A DNA stretch of 64,000 bases, taken from Mycobacterium sp. AZCC_0083. Lineage in GTDB: Bacteria; Actinomycetota; Actinomycetes; Mycobacteriales; Mycobacteriaceae. The DNA lies in NCBI RefSeq assembly GCF_014202335.1, contig NZ_JACHGP010000011.1, positions 1 through 64,000 of the forward strand, given 5' to 3'. The notes beneath the pieces were generated by a model. The model made no database searches and was not told the DNA's origin. It saw only the letters and a program-made list of their open reading frames with translations. Made by a program: the position numbers and the translations under genes. Position 1 is the stretch's first letter. Each line of letters begins with the position of its first letter. Positions 42,256-51,330 of this stretch are shown here, piece by piece.

Positions 42256-43392
42256 GTGAAGAATCAGCACTCGAACGCAGTCGACGGACACGCCGACCTC
42301 CACAGCGAGCACGGACCCAACCGGGGTGAGCACAGCGGACGCTCCGTTAATCCGACGATCAAAGTCACGGACCTGGCCTGGCTCGAGTTCGAGAAGCCGG
42401 ACCTCGACCGCGCCGAAACCTTCGCGAGGGCTTTCGGTCTCGCGGTAGCCGCCCGCGAGTCCAACGCCTTGTATCTGCGTGGATCACTGCCGGGCACGCC
42501 CGCGGTGGTCATCCGCAAAGGTGCCAGGTCCCGGTTCATCGGTCCAACGTTCAAGGCGGCCGACGAAGCCGATCTGCACACGCTGGCATGGGTGAACAAT
42601 CGGCGCGTCGAACCGCTTGATGAACCTGGCGAGGGTTACGTGGTGCGACTGTGCGACCCGAGCGGAATCGCCGTCGGGGTCTACCACGGGAGACACGATC
42701 TGCCGGCCCTGCCCGAACAGCGGGTGCACACCTTCAATTTCGGCAGTGATCGTCTGCGGATCAACGCCACTCAGCGTCCGCCCAGTGAACCCGCGCAGGT
42801 GCAGCGCCTCGGGCACCTGGTGATGCAGACACCGCACTTCCTGCGCAGTCTGAACTGGTATCTGGACACCCTCGGGTTGATCGTCAGCGATTTCCAGTAC
42901 GTGCCCGGTCAGCGTGACCGCGGTCCGGCACTGGCGTTCATCCGCTGTGATCGCGGATCGGTAGCCTCCGATCACCACACTCTGGCCCTCCGACTCGGAA
43001 CCGTGGCCGGCTATGACCATTCCGCCTATCAGGTCACTGACCTGGACGCGGTGGCCGCAGGCGGGGAGTACCTGCTACACCGAGGATACGAACGCGTCTG
43101 GGGCATGGGCCGCCACATTCTGGGCAGTCAGATCTTCGACTACTGGCACGATCCCGACAAGCTGATGGTCGAGCACTTCACCGACGGCGACCTGTTCGAC
43201 AACACCATCGAACCCGGGTGGGCCCCGCTGACCGCATCCGGACTCTCCCAATGGGGACCGCCGATCAATCGGAAATTTCTGGGCACCAACCCATCTCCAC
43301 GGATGATCCGCGACGTCGTGAAAGTTCTGCGTGGCGACAACGAACTCAATTTCTCCCGGCTGGTCGCGATGGCGAAGGGCATGAGCCAGTGA
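42256..43392 (+). CDS. Extradiol ring-cleavage dioxygenase (VOC, type I)
   Basis: This protein of 378 residues carries two VOC domains: the first (IKVTDLAWLEFEKPDLDRAE) is structural and the second holds the 2-His-1-carboxylate iron ligands, His in RLGHLVMQTPHF, His in SDHHTLALRLG and Glu in DKLMVEHFTDG. YDHSAYQVTDLDAVAAGG fits the catechol/biphenyl-diol dioxygenase pattern. The extra N-terminal 35 residues are polar and unusual. AGGAG supports GTG 42256. Following the hydroxylase, it likely opens a catechol-like ring with O2. Confidence 0.88.
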   Translation: MKNQHSNAVDGHADLHSEHGPNRGEHSGRSVNPTIKVTDLAWLEFEKPDLDRAETFARAFGLAVAARESNALYLRGSLPGTPAVVIRKGARSRFIGPTFKAADEADLHTLAWVNNRRVEPLDEPGEGYVVRLCDPSGIAVGVYHGRHDLPALPEQRVHTFNFGSDRLRINATQRPPSEPAQVQRLGHLVMQTPHFLRSLNWYLDTLGLIVSDFQYVPGQRDRGPALAFIRCDRGSVASDHHTLALRLGTVAGYDHSAYQVTDLDAVAAGGEYLLHRGYERVWGMGRHILGSQIFDYWHDPDKLMVEHFTDGDLFDNTIEPGWAPLTASGLSQWGPPINRKFLGTNPSPRMIRDVVKVLRGDNELNFSRLVAMAKGMSQ

Positions 43393-43469
43393 CCGCCGAC
43401 TACCCCACGTGGCGGTTCGAATGAGGTCCGCCCAACGTCAGATCGACAACCCTCAACGAAAGGTTCGAA

Positions 43470-43820
43470 ATGCACATCGCCACCATCGTCCTTAGCGCGC
43501 TTCTAGCGGTAGCGTTCCTCGGCTCGGGCGGTCTCAAGATCGCCGGCGCCAAACAGTCATTGGAGATGCGCGACCAGTTGCGTGTCGGGGCGCAACTATG
43601 GCGCGTGGTTGGCGCGCTGGAGGTCGCAGGCGGTCTGGGACTTGCCATCGGCTTCGTCGTCCCGGCACTTGGTATCGCCGCCGCGATCGGTCTCGCCCTG
43701 CTGATGGTTGGTGGGATCGCTTCTCATGCCCGCGTGGGGGACCTCCGCCACGCCGGCCCCGCCGCGTTGCTCCTCGTGCTCAGTGCCGTGACGGCTGGCC
43801 TATTGGTCACGTCGCTCTGA
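43470..43820 (+). CDS. Small DoxX-like membrane protein
   Basis: This 116-residue protein has four hydrophobic segments in the DoxX-like pattern: IVLSALLAVAFLGSGGLKIA, then LWRVVGALEVAGGLGLAIGF with the conserved Glu, a third helix from IAAAIGLALLMVGG, and a final helix ALLLVLSAVTAGLLV. The LGSGGLKIAG turn and Glu are features of the DoxX-like_fam group common next to SDR genes in actinobacteria. It sits in the hydroxylase-dioxygenase unit; its role is unknown. GAAAGG precedes the ATG. Confidence 0.8.
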   Translation: MHIATIVLSALLAVAFLGSGGLKIAGAKQSLEMRDQLRVGAQLWRVVGALEVAGGLGLAIGFVVPALGIAAAIGLALLMVGGIASHARVGDLRHAGPAALLLVLSAVTAGLLVTSL

Positions 43821-43862
43821 CCGATTGTTCGAAACCGTCCGAGATCACGAAGGAGTGAAACC

Positions 43863-44738
43863 ATGTCTGACACAACGGAATTACATCAACCGAGCGTCGC
43901 CATCACCGGGGCGGGCAGCGGGCTGGGGCGCGCATTGGCGATCAAGCTCGCGGCGAAGGGCTATCGCGTCTTTGGCACGGCACGATCAGAACAGCATGTT
44001 GCCGATCTACTGGATGTGTCGAGTGGCAACGTCGCCCTGACCCTTGCCGACATCACCGATCAAAGCACTGTCACTGCCTGGGTGGACAAGGTTTCGGAGG
44101 AGTTGGGTGAGCGCGGACTCGACGTGCTCATCAGCAATGCCGGCACTCTGACGCCCGGTCCGCTTGAAGTCATCCCGTTGGGCGACATCAGGCGCGAGTT
44201 CGAAGTGAATGTCTTCGGCGCGTTAGCGGTGATCAACGGGTTTCTTCCTGCGCTGCGCAAGTCGCGCGGCCGCATCGTCCAAATCGGCGCGATGACGGGC
44301 CGGTTTCCAGTGCCCTTCGACGGTCCGTCCAGCGCCTCGAAGGCGGCATTCGAGGCGTTGGCCGACGTCTATCGCGCAGAGCTCAAGCCGTTTGGGGTCA
44401 CGTTCGTGATGGCTCAAGCCGGCAACATGCGCACCGGAGGGCCGGCCAAGACGGCCGCTGCCCTGAAACGTTTGGCGGACTCCATGACCGGCGAGCAGCG
44501 CGCACTCTATGGCGACGTCTTCGGCAAGTTCAGCGATGCGCTCAACAGCATGCAGGACGCCGGTCTGAGCGCCGAGGCGTCCGCCGACCGGGTGATCGAG
44601 CTGGTCGAGCAGGTGCCTCCGCCAATCCGCGCGGCCGTTGGCGACGACGCGGAACAGATCCTGCGTCTCGTCGGGGAAAAGTCCGACACCGAACTGGATG
44701 CCCTGCGACTGCAGCTCATCGGAGCAGGCGATGCCTAG
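43863..44738 (+). CDS. SDR-fold protein lacking the catalytic Ser and Tyr
   Basis: This 291-residue protein has the SDR Rossmann motif ITGAGSGLG, Arg in GTARSEQHV for NADP, and ISNAG in place of N-N-A-G. The usual catalytic Ser region reads IVQIGAMTGRF (Gly-Ala instead of Ser-Ser) and the Y-x3-K motif reads GPSSASKAA, so Tyr is Ser while Lys is kept. The codons are clear, so this is not a translation artefact. The protein may be a non-catalytic SDR or use another mechanism. AAGGAG lies before ATG 43863. It belongs to the same plus-strand unit as its neighbours. Confidence 0.88.
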   Translation: MSDTTELHQPSVAITGAGSGLGRALAIKLAAKGYRVFGTARSEQHVADLLDVSSGNVALTLADITDQSTVTAWVDKVSEELGERGLDVLISNAGTLTPGPLEVIPLGDIRREFEVNVFGALAVINGFLPALRKSRGRIVQIGAMTGRFPVPFDGPSSASKAAFEALADVYRAELKPFGVTFVMAQAGNMRTGGPAKTAAALKRLADSMTGEQRALYGDVFGKFSDALNSMQDAGLSAEASADRVIELVEQVPPPIRAAVGDDAEQILRLVGEKSDTELDALRLQLIGAGDA

Positions 44739-44790
44739 CCAATTGCGTACTCCACCAACCACTGCAGCCGAATCGGAAGGGTAGCCAACG

Positions 44791-45882
44791 ATGTCTCATG
44801 TCTTGATCACCGGTGGCGGAGGGCTGGTCGGGCTGAACACCGCCCGCGCCCTAGCCGCCGAAGGGACGTCAGTCGTGATCACCGCTCGTCACGGCCACGA
44901 CCAAATCGAGAGGGCGTTGGGCGACCTCCGCGAGCTGGTCACCATCGAACCGGTGGAGTTCGCGCGCAGCGGGGAAGTGTTCGACCTGTTCAGCCGGTAC
45001 GACTTTCAATCGGTGATACATGCTGCACAGGCTCACCAACACGCGCAGACCCGGACGGCGAACCGGGGCAACTACGACATGATCTTCAATTGCCTGGAAG
45101 CCGCCGAGGCCACAGGCGTAAAGCGCCTCGTCTTGGTCAGCTCGATCGCGGTCTATGGCGGCAGCGCACCGCCATTCGCCGAAGACGCACGCTTTCCTGT
45201 GCAAGCCACGATCGATGATCATCCCGACGCCATGGGTGCCTTTACCGCGCCCGATGGGAGTAGAGCACTCGCGTTACCGGCGTTTGAGATCTCGGTCAAA
45301 CGATCCCTGGAGCGCATCGCACTCGACTATGCCGCTCCCTGGCAGATGGGCGGGTCGGCGACGGTGCGCACTAACCAGAACCTCAACGAGCACCGGCTCG
45401 ACGTCGCGGTGCTGCGGATTCCGACTCAGTTCGGGCCGGGTTACAAGGAGATGGGTAGTCCCATCAGCCGTGCCGTTCACACGGTTGCCGGCAGGGGAAA
45501 TCTGATGGCAGGCGCGGGATACATGGGCGTACCGCTGTCCGATCTGTGGAGTGTGATCGCCGTGTCCCCACTGACCTACGTTCGCGACACGGCCAGTGCG
45601 CTCGCGGGCATGATTGGTGCGGACGCGCTTCCGCATCGCATCTACAACCTATCCAGCGGCTACACCACCAGCGCGCGCGAACAGTTGCAGGCCCTGTATG
45701 GGATAAGGCCTGATGCCGCTCCGCAAGTGGGCCTGCATCCGGAAACGCTTCGGGCGGAACCCTATCCGTCGAACGGATACAATGCGGACTTGTTGACCCA
45801 CGACACCGGATGGCGTCCGCAATACACGTTCGAAGAGGCGCTTGAAGACTATCTCGAGTGGCTTGGCGAACACCCCTATTGA
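44791..45882 (+). CDS. NAD-dependent epimerase/dehydratase (extended SDR)
   Basis: This protein of 363 residues is an extended SDR with ITGGGGLVGLNTARALAAEG at the N-terminus, Arg in VITARHGHD, the catalytic Ser region LVLVSSIAVYGGSAPP, and a substrate domain to the C-terminus (FEEALEDYLEWLGE). The Y-x3-K position reads approximately AFEISVKRSLE, so the catalytic Tyr is not obvious. GGAAGG lies upstream of ATG 44791. It ends five bases from the convergent amidohydrolase gene. A role in modifying a pathway intermediate is likely; sugar epimerisation is not implied. Confidence 0.87.
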   Translation: MSHVLITGGGGLVGLNTARALAAEGTSVVITARHGHDQIERALGDLRELVTIEPVEFARSGEVFDLFSRYDFQSVIHAAQAHQHAQTRTANRGNYDMIFNCLEAAEATGVKRLVLVSSIAVYGGSAPPFAEDARFPVQATIDDHPDAMGAFTAPDGSRALALPAFEISVKRSLERIALDYAAPWQMGGSATVRTNQNLNEHRLDVAVLRIPTQFGPGYKEMGSPISRAVHTVAGRGNLMAGAGYMGVPLSDLWSVIAVSPLTYVRDTASALAGMIGADALPHRIYNLSSGYTTSAREQLQALYGIRPDAAPQVGLHPETLRAEPYPSNGYNADLLTHDTGWRPQYTFEEALEDYLEWLGEHPY

Positions 45883-45886
45883 GCTT

Positions 45887-46837
45887 TCAGAGCCGAAACA
45901 GCTGCTGCGCGTTGCGGTAGCCGATCTTGTCCCGGTCGGCCGGGCTGATCGGAGCCTCCGCCAGAAACCTCGAATGCTCCACCGGGTCGCCGAAGGGGTA
46001 GTCGCTGGAGAACATGATGCGGTCGGCGCCGAACACCTGGAGGGCGCACAGCAGCGGCGGCGTCGTGGTGTAGCCGCAGATGGTGATGTGCACGTGTTCG
46101 CGGACGACGTCGGCCACCGATGGGGCGTCGGGATTGACTCGGCTCAGCACGGCGTCTGCCCGCATCAGGGAGAACGGCAGGTTCTCGCCCATGTGCCCAA
46201 CGACGACCTGCAGGTTGGGATGTCGGTCGAAGACTCCGGTGGCGGCCAACCGGAGCACGTGCATGCCGGTCTCGGCGTGCCATCCCCAGGCGGCTGTGCC
46301 GAGCGCCCTACCCGTTTGTTCGGGGAGCCCGCCGAAGTACACGTCGGCGACCTCCGGCGGGGGATAGGTGGGGTGCAGGTAGATCGGAACGTCGAGTTCA
46401 GCGATGGCCGCCAGCAATTCGTCGAATTCGGGTGCGTCGAGGAACCGTCCGTGGGTATGTCCATTGAGGACGACGCCGCAGAAGCCCAGCTCGGTGATAG
46501 CCCGCTTGGCCTCTGCGATCGCCGCGGCTGGGTCCTGCGTGGGCAGACTGGCCAGCGCGTTGAAACGATCTGGGTGGGCCGAAACGGCTTCGGCGCAGCG
46601 GTCGTTGAGCTGCCTACTGAGGTCGACGGCGTGCTCCGCGGGGACCTGCTGGGAGCCCGGCGCGACGACCGACAAGACCTGCATGCCGATGCCCGCCTCG
46701 TCCATCACCCTCAAGCGCTGTTCGCCGACCTCGACCAGCTTCGCGGTGATCGCTTCCGGCGCCTCCGACGTCGACCACACCCGCTCGACGAGGTCTGCGG
46801 GTAGCACGTGTTCTTCGAGGGCGATCAGTCCGGTCAT
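45887..46837 (-). CDS. Amidohydrolase-2 family (ACMSD-like) hydrolase/decarboxylase
   Basis: This 316-residue TIM-barrel protein starts GLIALEEHVLPADLVERV. Metal-site regions include EEHV (instead of the more usual H-x-H), YLHPTYPPPEV, VVGHMGENLPFSL and MFSSDYPFGDPVEHSRF near the C-terminus, the pattern of 2-amino-3-carboxymuconate semialdehyde decarboxylase and resorcylate-type decarboxylase relatives. Such enzymes act in aromatic catabolism, which fits the neighbouring hydroxylase and dioxygenase. ATG 46837 gives the family-like N-terminus; an earlier in-frame start at 46861 is less likely. Confidence 0.88.
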   Translation of the reverse strand: MTGLIALEEHVLPADLVERVWSTSEAPEAITAKLVEVGEQRLRVMDEAGIGMQVLSVVAPGSQQVPAEHAVDLSRQLNDRCAEAVSAHPDRFNALASLPTQDPAAAIAEAKRAITELGFCGVVLNGHTHGRFLDAPEFDELLAAIAELDVPIYLHPTYPPPEVADVYFGGLPEQTGRALGTAAWGWHAETGMHVLRLAATGVFDRHPNLQVVVGHMGENLPFSLMRADAVLSRVNPDAPSVADVVREHVHITICGYTTTPPLLCALQVFGADRIMFSSDYPFGDPVEHSRFLAEAPISPADRDKIGYRNAQQLFRL

Positions 46838-47072
46838 TAATCCAGCTAAGCATTGGCACAAACAATGTCAATGGTGGCTAGCTGGAAACCTCCGCCGAGT
46901 TCTGCCACAGGGTCGCGATCCCTGCGATGTGACAGCCCTAAGGCAGATCTCGACGATGAGTTCGTAGAACCACGTTGTTTTCCTACGCGAATATGCTTAT
47001 GGTCACAAGGCGACGGTCCTTCGGCACCGCCGTTGATAGGTCTTGTGAACGAGGTAGAGCGAAGGATCCGAC

Positions 47073-48092
47073 GTGAAGGTGCATCTGCAGCTCGAGGGAT
47101 CACCGGCGAAGGTGTCGAGCCATGCCCGCGATCTGGCGGCGCTGCGTTGCGACGGAGCCTTCACCTTCGAGGGTCAGCACGACGCGTTCTTCCCGTTGGT
47201 GGTCGCGGCTGGCGATACCGACCTCGAATTGATGACGAACGTGGCCATTGCGGGTCCCCGCAGCCCACTTCATCTGGCGCACGCCGCCTACGATCTCCAG
47301 GTCTACAGCCGGGGGCGGTTTCGACTGGGCCTCGGCTCGCAGATCAGGGTGCACATCGAGAAGCGGTACGGAAGCCAATGGGGCAGTCCGGCGCGGCGGC
47401 TGGCGGAGACGGTCGCCGCGGTCAAGGCCATCTTCGCTGCGTGGGAAGGCAAGTCGCGTCTGGACTTTCGCGGCGAGTTCTTCACTCACACCTTGATGCC
47501 GCCCAACTTCAACCCCGGTCCCAATCCGTTCGGTCCCCCGCCGATCCTGATGGGTGCGCTGGGACGGGTCATGACCCGGGCGGCCGCCGAAGTCGCCGAC
47601 GGCCTGTTGGTGATGCCGTTCAACAGTGCCCGCCACCTCGCCGAGCGCACCGTGCCCGCAGTCACCGAGGGCCTGCGGCGGTCGGGTCGGGAAAGCGGCG
47701 ATCTTCAAGTCATCGCACAGGCCATGGTGGCGGTCGGCCGCACCGACGCAGAACTGGCGGCCGCGATCGATGCCGTCGCATCGCTGATCGCGTTCTACGG
47801 GTCCACGCCCGCGTATGTGCCCGTGCTCGAGGTGGAGGGGTGGGCGGAACTGCAGCCCAAGCTCAACGCGCTTTCCAAGAAGGGAGCCTTCAGCGACATG
47901 CGTGCGTTGATCACCGATCCGATGGTGCACACGCTCGGGATCGTCGGCACGCCCGAGGAGTGTGCGGCCGAGATCGTCGACAGGTTCGGCAAGATGAGTG
48001 ACGAAGTCTGTTGCTACTTCCCGGGTTACACACCGCGGAGCGAGGACGTCGCCGACCTGGTCGCCGCCCTGCACGATGACGTGGCGCCCTGA
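47073..48092 (+). CDS. LLM-class F420-dependent oxidoreductase
   Basis: This protein of 339 residues is a luciferase-like TIM barrel: TFEGQHDAFFPLVVAAGDTD, VAIAGPRSPLHLAHAAYDLQ, RGRFRLGLGSQIRVHIEKRY, with the AWEGKSRLDFRGEFFTHTLM region seen in mycobacterial TIGR03617-type F420 enzymes, and VADGLLVMPFNS. Start GTG 47073 follows AAGGA. The stop overlaps the crotonase start (TGATG), so it is coupled to the enzymes of the next genes. It may act as oxidoreductase or monooxygenase on an acyl intermediate. Confidence 0.88.
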   Translation: MKVHLQLEGSPAKVSSHARDLAALRCDGAFTFEGQHDAFFPLVVAAGDTDLELMTNVAIAGPRSPLHLAHAAYDLQVYSRGRFRLGLGSQIRVHIEKRYGSQWGSPARRLAETVAAVKAIFAAWEGKSRLDFRGEFFTHTLMPPNFNPGPNPFGPPPILMGALGRVMTRAAAEVADGLLVMPFNSARHLAERTVPAVTEGLRRSGRESGDLQVIAQAMVAVGRTDAELAAAIDAVASLIAFYGSTPAYVPVLEVEGWAELQPKLNALSKKGAFSDMRALITDPMVHTLGIVGTPEECAAEIVDRFGKMSDEVCCYFPGYTPRSEDVADLVAALHDDVAP

Positions 48093-48910
48093 TGTCACCG
48101 GACTTGACGGTCGAGGTCAGCGACGGTGTCGCCGTACTGACACTGAACCGGCCGGACCGGCGCAACGCCTACACCGGCGAGATGGGCGCGCTACTGAGCC
48201 AGGCCTATCGCAGCTGCGACGAGGACGACGACGTGCGGGCGATCGTGCTGACCGGTGCGGGCGCGGCATTCTGCGCGGGCGCCGACTTCTCCACCGACGC
48301 CAGCCCCTTCGACTCGCCCGGCGACGCCGCTCGCTTCACCGCGTCGCCGATCGACCCTGCGGCCTTCGAGTTGCGGACTCCGGTCATCGCTGCGGTGAAC
48401 GGACATGCGATCGGGATCGGGCTCACGCTGGCGCTGCAAGCTGACATCCGGATCGTCGCGGAGGACGCGAAGTACGGTGTCGTCCAGGTGCGCAGGGGAG
48501 TCATCCCCGACTGCATGTCGCACTGGACGCTGACCCGTATAGCCGGTGCGGCCGTCGCAGCCGAAATACTGCTCACCGGAAGGACGTTCGACGGCGTTGA
48601 GGCGGTGGCGAGGGGTATCGCTTCACGCGCCGTGCCCGCGGCCGAGGTGCTGGATCAGGCGATGGAGATCGCGCGCGACATCGCCGTCAACGTGGCGCCG
48701 ATGTCGGCGGCGCTGAGCAAACGGCTGTTGTGGGACAGCCTGACCAACGAGTACTCCGCACGCCAGGTCGCGTGGATGGAGACCCAGCTGCATCACCGTG
48801 TGATGGGCAGCGACGACGCCCGCGAAGGGGTCAATGCGTTCCTGGCCCGACGTGCCCCGCAGTGGAGTGGATCGGTCTCGCGTGATTGGGCCGAGCTGCC
48901 GGAGCCGTGA
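48092..48910 (+). CDS. Enoyl-CoA hydratase/isomerase (crotonase) family protein
   Basis: This 272-residue crotonase has VAVLTLNRPDRRNAYTGEM, the first oxyanion-hole segment VLTGAGAAFCAGADFS, the second in VNGHAIGIGLTLALQADIRI, and a C-terminal helical trimer domain. At the position of the first catalytic Glu the sequence is VQVRRGVIPDC, so hydratase chemistry of the ordinary type is uncertain and another crotonase reaction is possible. It is coupled to the LLM gene before it and followed seven bases later by a lactonase-like gene. Confidence 0.9.
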   Translation: MSPDLTVEVSDGVAVLTLNRPDRRNAYTGEMGALLSQAYRSCDEDDDVRAIVLTGAGAAFCAGADFSTDASPFDSPGDAARFTASPIDPAAFELRTPVIAAVNGHAIGIGLTLALQADIRIVAEDAKYGVVQVRRGVIPDCMSHWTLTRIAGAAVAAEILLTGRTFDGVEAVARGIASRAVPAAEVLDQAMEIARDIAVNVAPMSAALSKRLLWDSLTNEYSARQVAWMETQLHHRVMGSDDAREGVNAFLARRAPQWSGSVSRDWAELPEP

Positions 48911-48917
48911 CAGCGGA

Positions 48918-49772
48918 ATGCACATCGACGTACTCGCCGAAGGACTTGGCTTCACCGAGGGACCGGTGTGGCTTGACGATCACCGCATCGCGCTGACCTC
49001 CGTCAGCCACGGCTGCATCTACATCGTCGACCCATCCGGTGGGGCAACCGAGCGCATCGACACCGGCGGTGGCCCAAACGGCCTGGCGCGCGGGCTTGAC
49101 GGCACGTTGTACGTCGCCCAGAACGGGGGAGTGTTCGGCGCCAGCGGACCCGCGGAACCCGGCGTCCAGGTGATCATCAATGAGCGGGTGGACTATCTCG
49201 TCGGCGGTCTCGGCGCGCCCAACGACCTGACGTTCGGGCCGGACGGGCGGCTGTGGGTCACCGATACCCGTGGCCAGATCGATCACACGACGCCCGGCGA
49301 TGGGCTACCCGGTCGAGTCTGGGCGGTCGACGTCGACACCGGTGCCGCCGAGCTGATCGTGGAGAACGGGCCGGTCTTCATCAACGGGCTGGGATTCACC
49401 CGCGACGGACGCACGCTACTGGTCACCGCCACCCTGATCGGCGAGTTGCTCGCCTACCAGATGGCGCCTAACGGTGCCGTGTCGTGGCTGAAACCGCTTG
49501 TCCTGCACACCTTTGACAACGGCTGGCCCGACGGGATGGCGATCAGTGCGTTGGGGCAGGCTTGGGTGGCATTGACCGCCGCCGACCGCATCGACGTCAT
49601 CGACGGCGCGGGTGAGCGCACCGCCAGTATCGCGGTGCCCGCGGGTTCGCTGCCCACCAACGTTTGCATCGGCGGGGGCCCCGTCGACGAAGTGTTCGTC
49701 ACGGCTGCACATGGCGAGTCGCTGTTGCGGATCCGCCTCGACGACCGCGGGGATCCGCCACTGACTCGGTAG
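48918..49772 (+). CDS. SMP-30/gluconolactonase-family hydrolase
   Basis: This 284-residue six-bladed propeller begins IDVLAEGLGFTEGPVWLDD, where the Glu is the usual metal ligand; further ligands are Asn in LGAPNDLTFGPDG and Asp in NGWPDGMAI, with another Asn in GPVFINGLGFTRDG. This matches the calcium/zinc lactonase site. It likely hydrolyses a lactone produced in the same pathway, and its gene follows the crotonase gene closely. The neighbouring LLM enzyme could make such a lactone by Baeyer-Villiger oxidation (speculative). Confidence 0.88.
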   Translation: MHIDVLAEGLGFTEGPVWLDDHRIALTSVSHGCIYIVDPSGGATERIDTGGGPNGLARGLDGTLYVAQNGGVFGASGPAEPGVQVIINERVDYLVGGLGAPNDLTFGPDGRLWVTDTRGQIDHTTPGDGLPGRVWAVDVDTGAAELIVENGPVFINGLGFTRDGRTLLVTATLIGELLAYQMAPNGAVSWLKPLVLHTFDNGWPDGMAISALGQAWVALTAADRIDVIDGAGERTASIAVPAGSLPTNVCIGGGPVDEVFVTAAHGESLLRIRLDDRGDPPLTR

Positions 49773-49796
49773 GCCCGATCTCCAGTAATTGCATAA

Positions 49797-49845
49797 GACT
49801 GCACTCTTGCGGTCAACTGCAATCAATCGTAGTCTGAGTGCAGTC
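49797..49845. promoter_or_regulatory. Long-spaced inverted repeat before the LuxE-like gene
   Basis: GACTGCACTC (49797-49806) and GAGTGCAGTC (49836-49845) are perfect ten-base arms 29 bases apart. Between and around them are TTGC/GCAA and ATTGCA/TGCAAT repeats. The set lies 48 bases before the LuxE-like start and marks a regulated promoter separating it from the lactonase gene. Confidence 0.5.
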
Positions 49846-49893
49846 GAGGGCGCCGTGATCGACGACCCGAACTGGCAGAGGACTGGAGAACAG

Positions 49894-51330
49894 ATGAGCC
49901 TGACGGAGCAGTCAGCACCCTCGGTGAGGGACTTCATGGACGACCCCATCGGGTTCTTCGGCGAGTCGCTGACCCAGATGCACAGCATCCCGCGCGCCGA
50001 ACTGGAAGCGCTCCAGCGGAAGGCGATGAGCATCCGGTTCCAGGAGCACCGCGACAGTATCGAAATGTTGCGCAAGCTCGCCGACCGGCTCGGCATCACC
50101 GAAGTCGACGAGTTCAATGACGTTGTTCCGCTGTTCTTCTCGCACACGGCGTTCAAGTCCTACCCGGCGGCGCTGATCGACAACAAACGGTTCGACCTGA
50201 TGACGAAGTGGCTGGACAAGCTCACCAGCCATGACTTGTCCCAGTTCGATGCCGAGGGCTGCAACAGCATCGACGAGTGGATCGACCGACTCGACGAGCA
50301 CACGCCACTCGAAGTGATCACGTCCAGCGGCACGACCGGCACCCTGTCGATCCTTCCCAAGGACAAGCACGGTGCGCGCGAGGGCATGGTGCTCTGGAAG
50401 ATCTGTCTATTTCAGACGTTCGGCACCGAACCCACTCCAGCGCAACTCAACCCGGCGGTAGAGGTGATCTGGCCGAACTATGCCAGCGGCAAGCTCGGCC
50501 ACCTGCGCATCGCGAACATGCTCAAGGGCGGGTTCACGGGCGGCGACGAGAGCAGGTTCCACTCGCTGTATTCCGACGCGGTCGACACCGATCTGATGTT
50601 CCTGGCGTCCAAGATGCGTGCGGCCGCGTCCCGCGGCGAACTCGATCGCCTCGTCATCGACCCGGCACTGGCCGCACGCAAGGACGAGTTCATCGCCATG
50701 CAGATGCGACAGCCCCAGGAACTCGACTCGTTCTTCACCGAGATGTCCGAAAAGCTTCGCGGCAAGCGAATCTTCATGATCGGCACCTACAACCTGATGT
50801 ACGACGTCGCCAGGGCGGGCCTGGACCGTGGCATCAAGGACGTGTTCGCGAAGGACTCGGTGATACTCACCGGTGGCGGCTTGAAGGGATTCGTCCTGCC
50901 CGACGGATACATGGACGTCATTCGCGAGTTCCTCGGCGTCGACGAGATCCGAGAGGGCTATGGATTCTCCGAACAGAGCGCCTTTCACTTCGCGTGCAGC
51001 GAGGGCCGTTATCACGTGCAGCCGTGGGTCATCCCGTTCATCCTGGATCCGGAAACGAGTGAACCGTTGCCGCGCACGGGCGTTCGGACCGGCCGTGCCG
51101 CCGTCTACGACGTCCTGCTCAAGGCCCACTGGGGCGGGGTCATCTCCGGCGACGAGGTGACCATCGACTGGGATCTGGAGTGCCCCTGCGGCCAGACCAG
51201 CGTCGCGTTCGAGCACGACATCATCCGCTACAGCGAGAAGACGGGCGCAGACGACGATCGCATCACGTGCGCCGCGACCCACGAAGTCCACAACGAGGCC
51301 GTCAACTTCATGAAGGAGTTCGAGTCATGA
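49894..51330 (+). CDS. LuxE/PaaK-like acyl-protein synthetase
   Basis: This 478-residue protein belongs to the ANL-type acyl-activating fold of LuxE: the adenylate motif EVITSSGTTGTLSILPKDKH lies at about residue 145, GGGLKGFVLPDGYM and EGYGFSEQSAFHFACSEGRY follow (A5-like), and a Cys-containing ECPCGQTSVAFEHD lies near the C-terminus. In bioluminescent bacteria LuxE activates a fatty acid as acyl-AMP and passes it to LuxC. GGAG before ATG 49894 supports the start. The LuxC-like gene follows with an ATGA overlap. No luxA/B pair is adjacent. Confidence 0.85.
   Translation: MSLTEQSAPSVRDFMDDPIGFFGESLTQMHSIPRAELEALQRKAMSIRFQEHRDSIEMLRKLADRLGITEVDEFNDVVPLFFSHTAFKSYPAALIDNKRFDLMTKWLDKLTSHDLSQFDAEGCNSIDEWIDRLDEHTPLEVITSSGTTGTLSILPKDKHGAREGMVLWKICLFQTFGTEPTPAQLNPAVEVIWPNYASGKLGHLRIANMLKGGFTGGDESRFHSLYSDAVDTDLMFLASKMRAAASRGELDRLVIDPALAARKDEFIAMQMRQPQELDSFFTEMSEKLRGKRIFMIGTYNLMYDVARAGLDRGIKDVFAKDSVILTGGGLKGFVLPDGYMDVIREFLGVDEIREGYGFSEQSAFHFACSEGRYHVQPWVIPFILDPETSEPLPRTGVRTGRAAVYDVLLKAHWGGVISGDEVTIDWDLECPCGQTSVAFEHDIIRYSEKTGADDDRITCAATHEVHNEAVNFMKEFES

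Noticed and set aside
45842..46804. 320-codon plus-strand frame opposite the amidohydrolase
   Set aside because: The amidohydrolase motifs lie on the minus strand; the plus frame has no family pattern.
47100..48098. 332-codon minus-strand frame opposite the LLM gene
   Set aside because: Shadow of the LLM oxidoreductase; low-complexity, no start signal.
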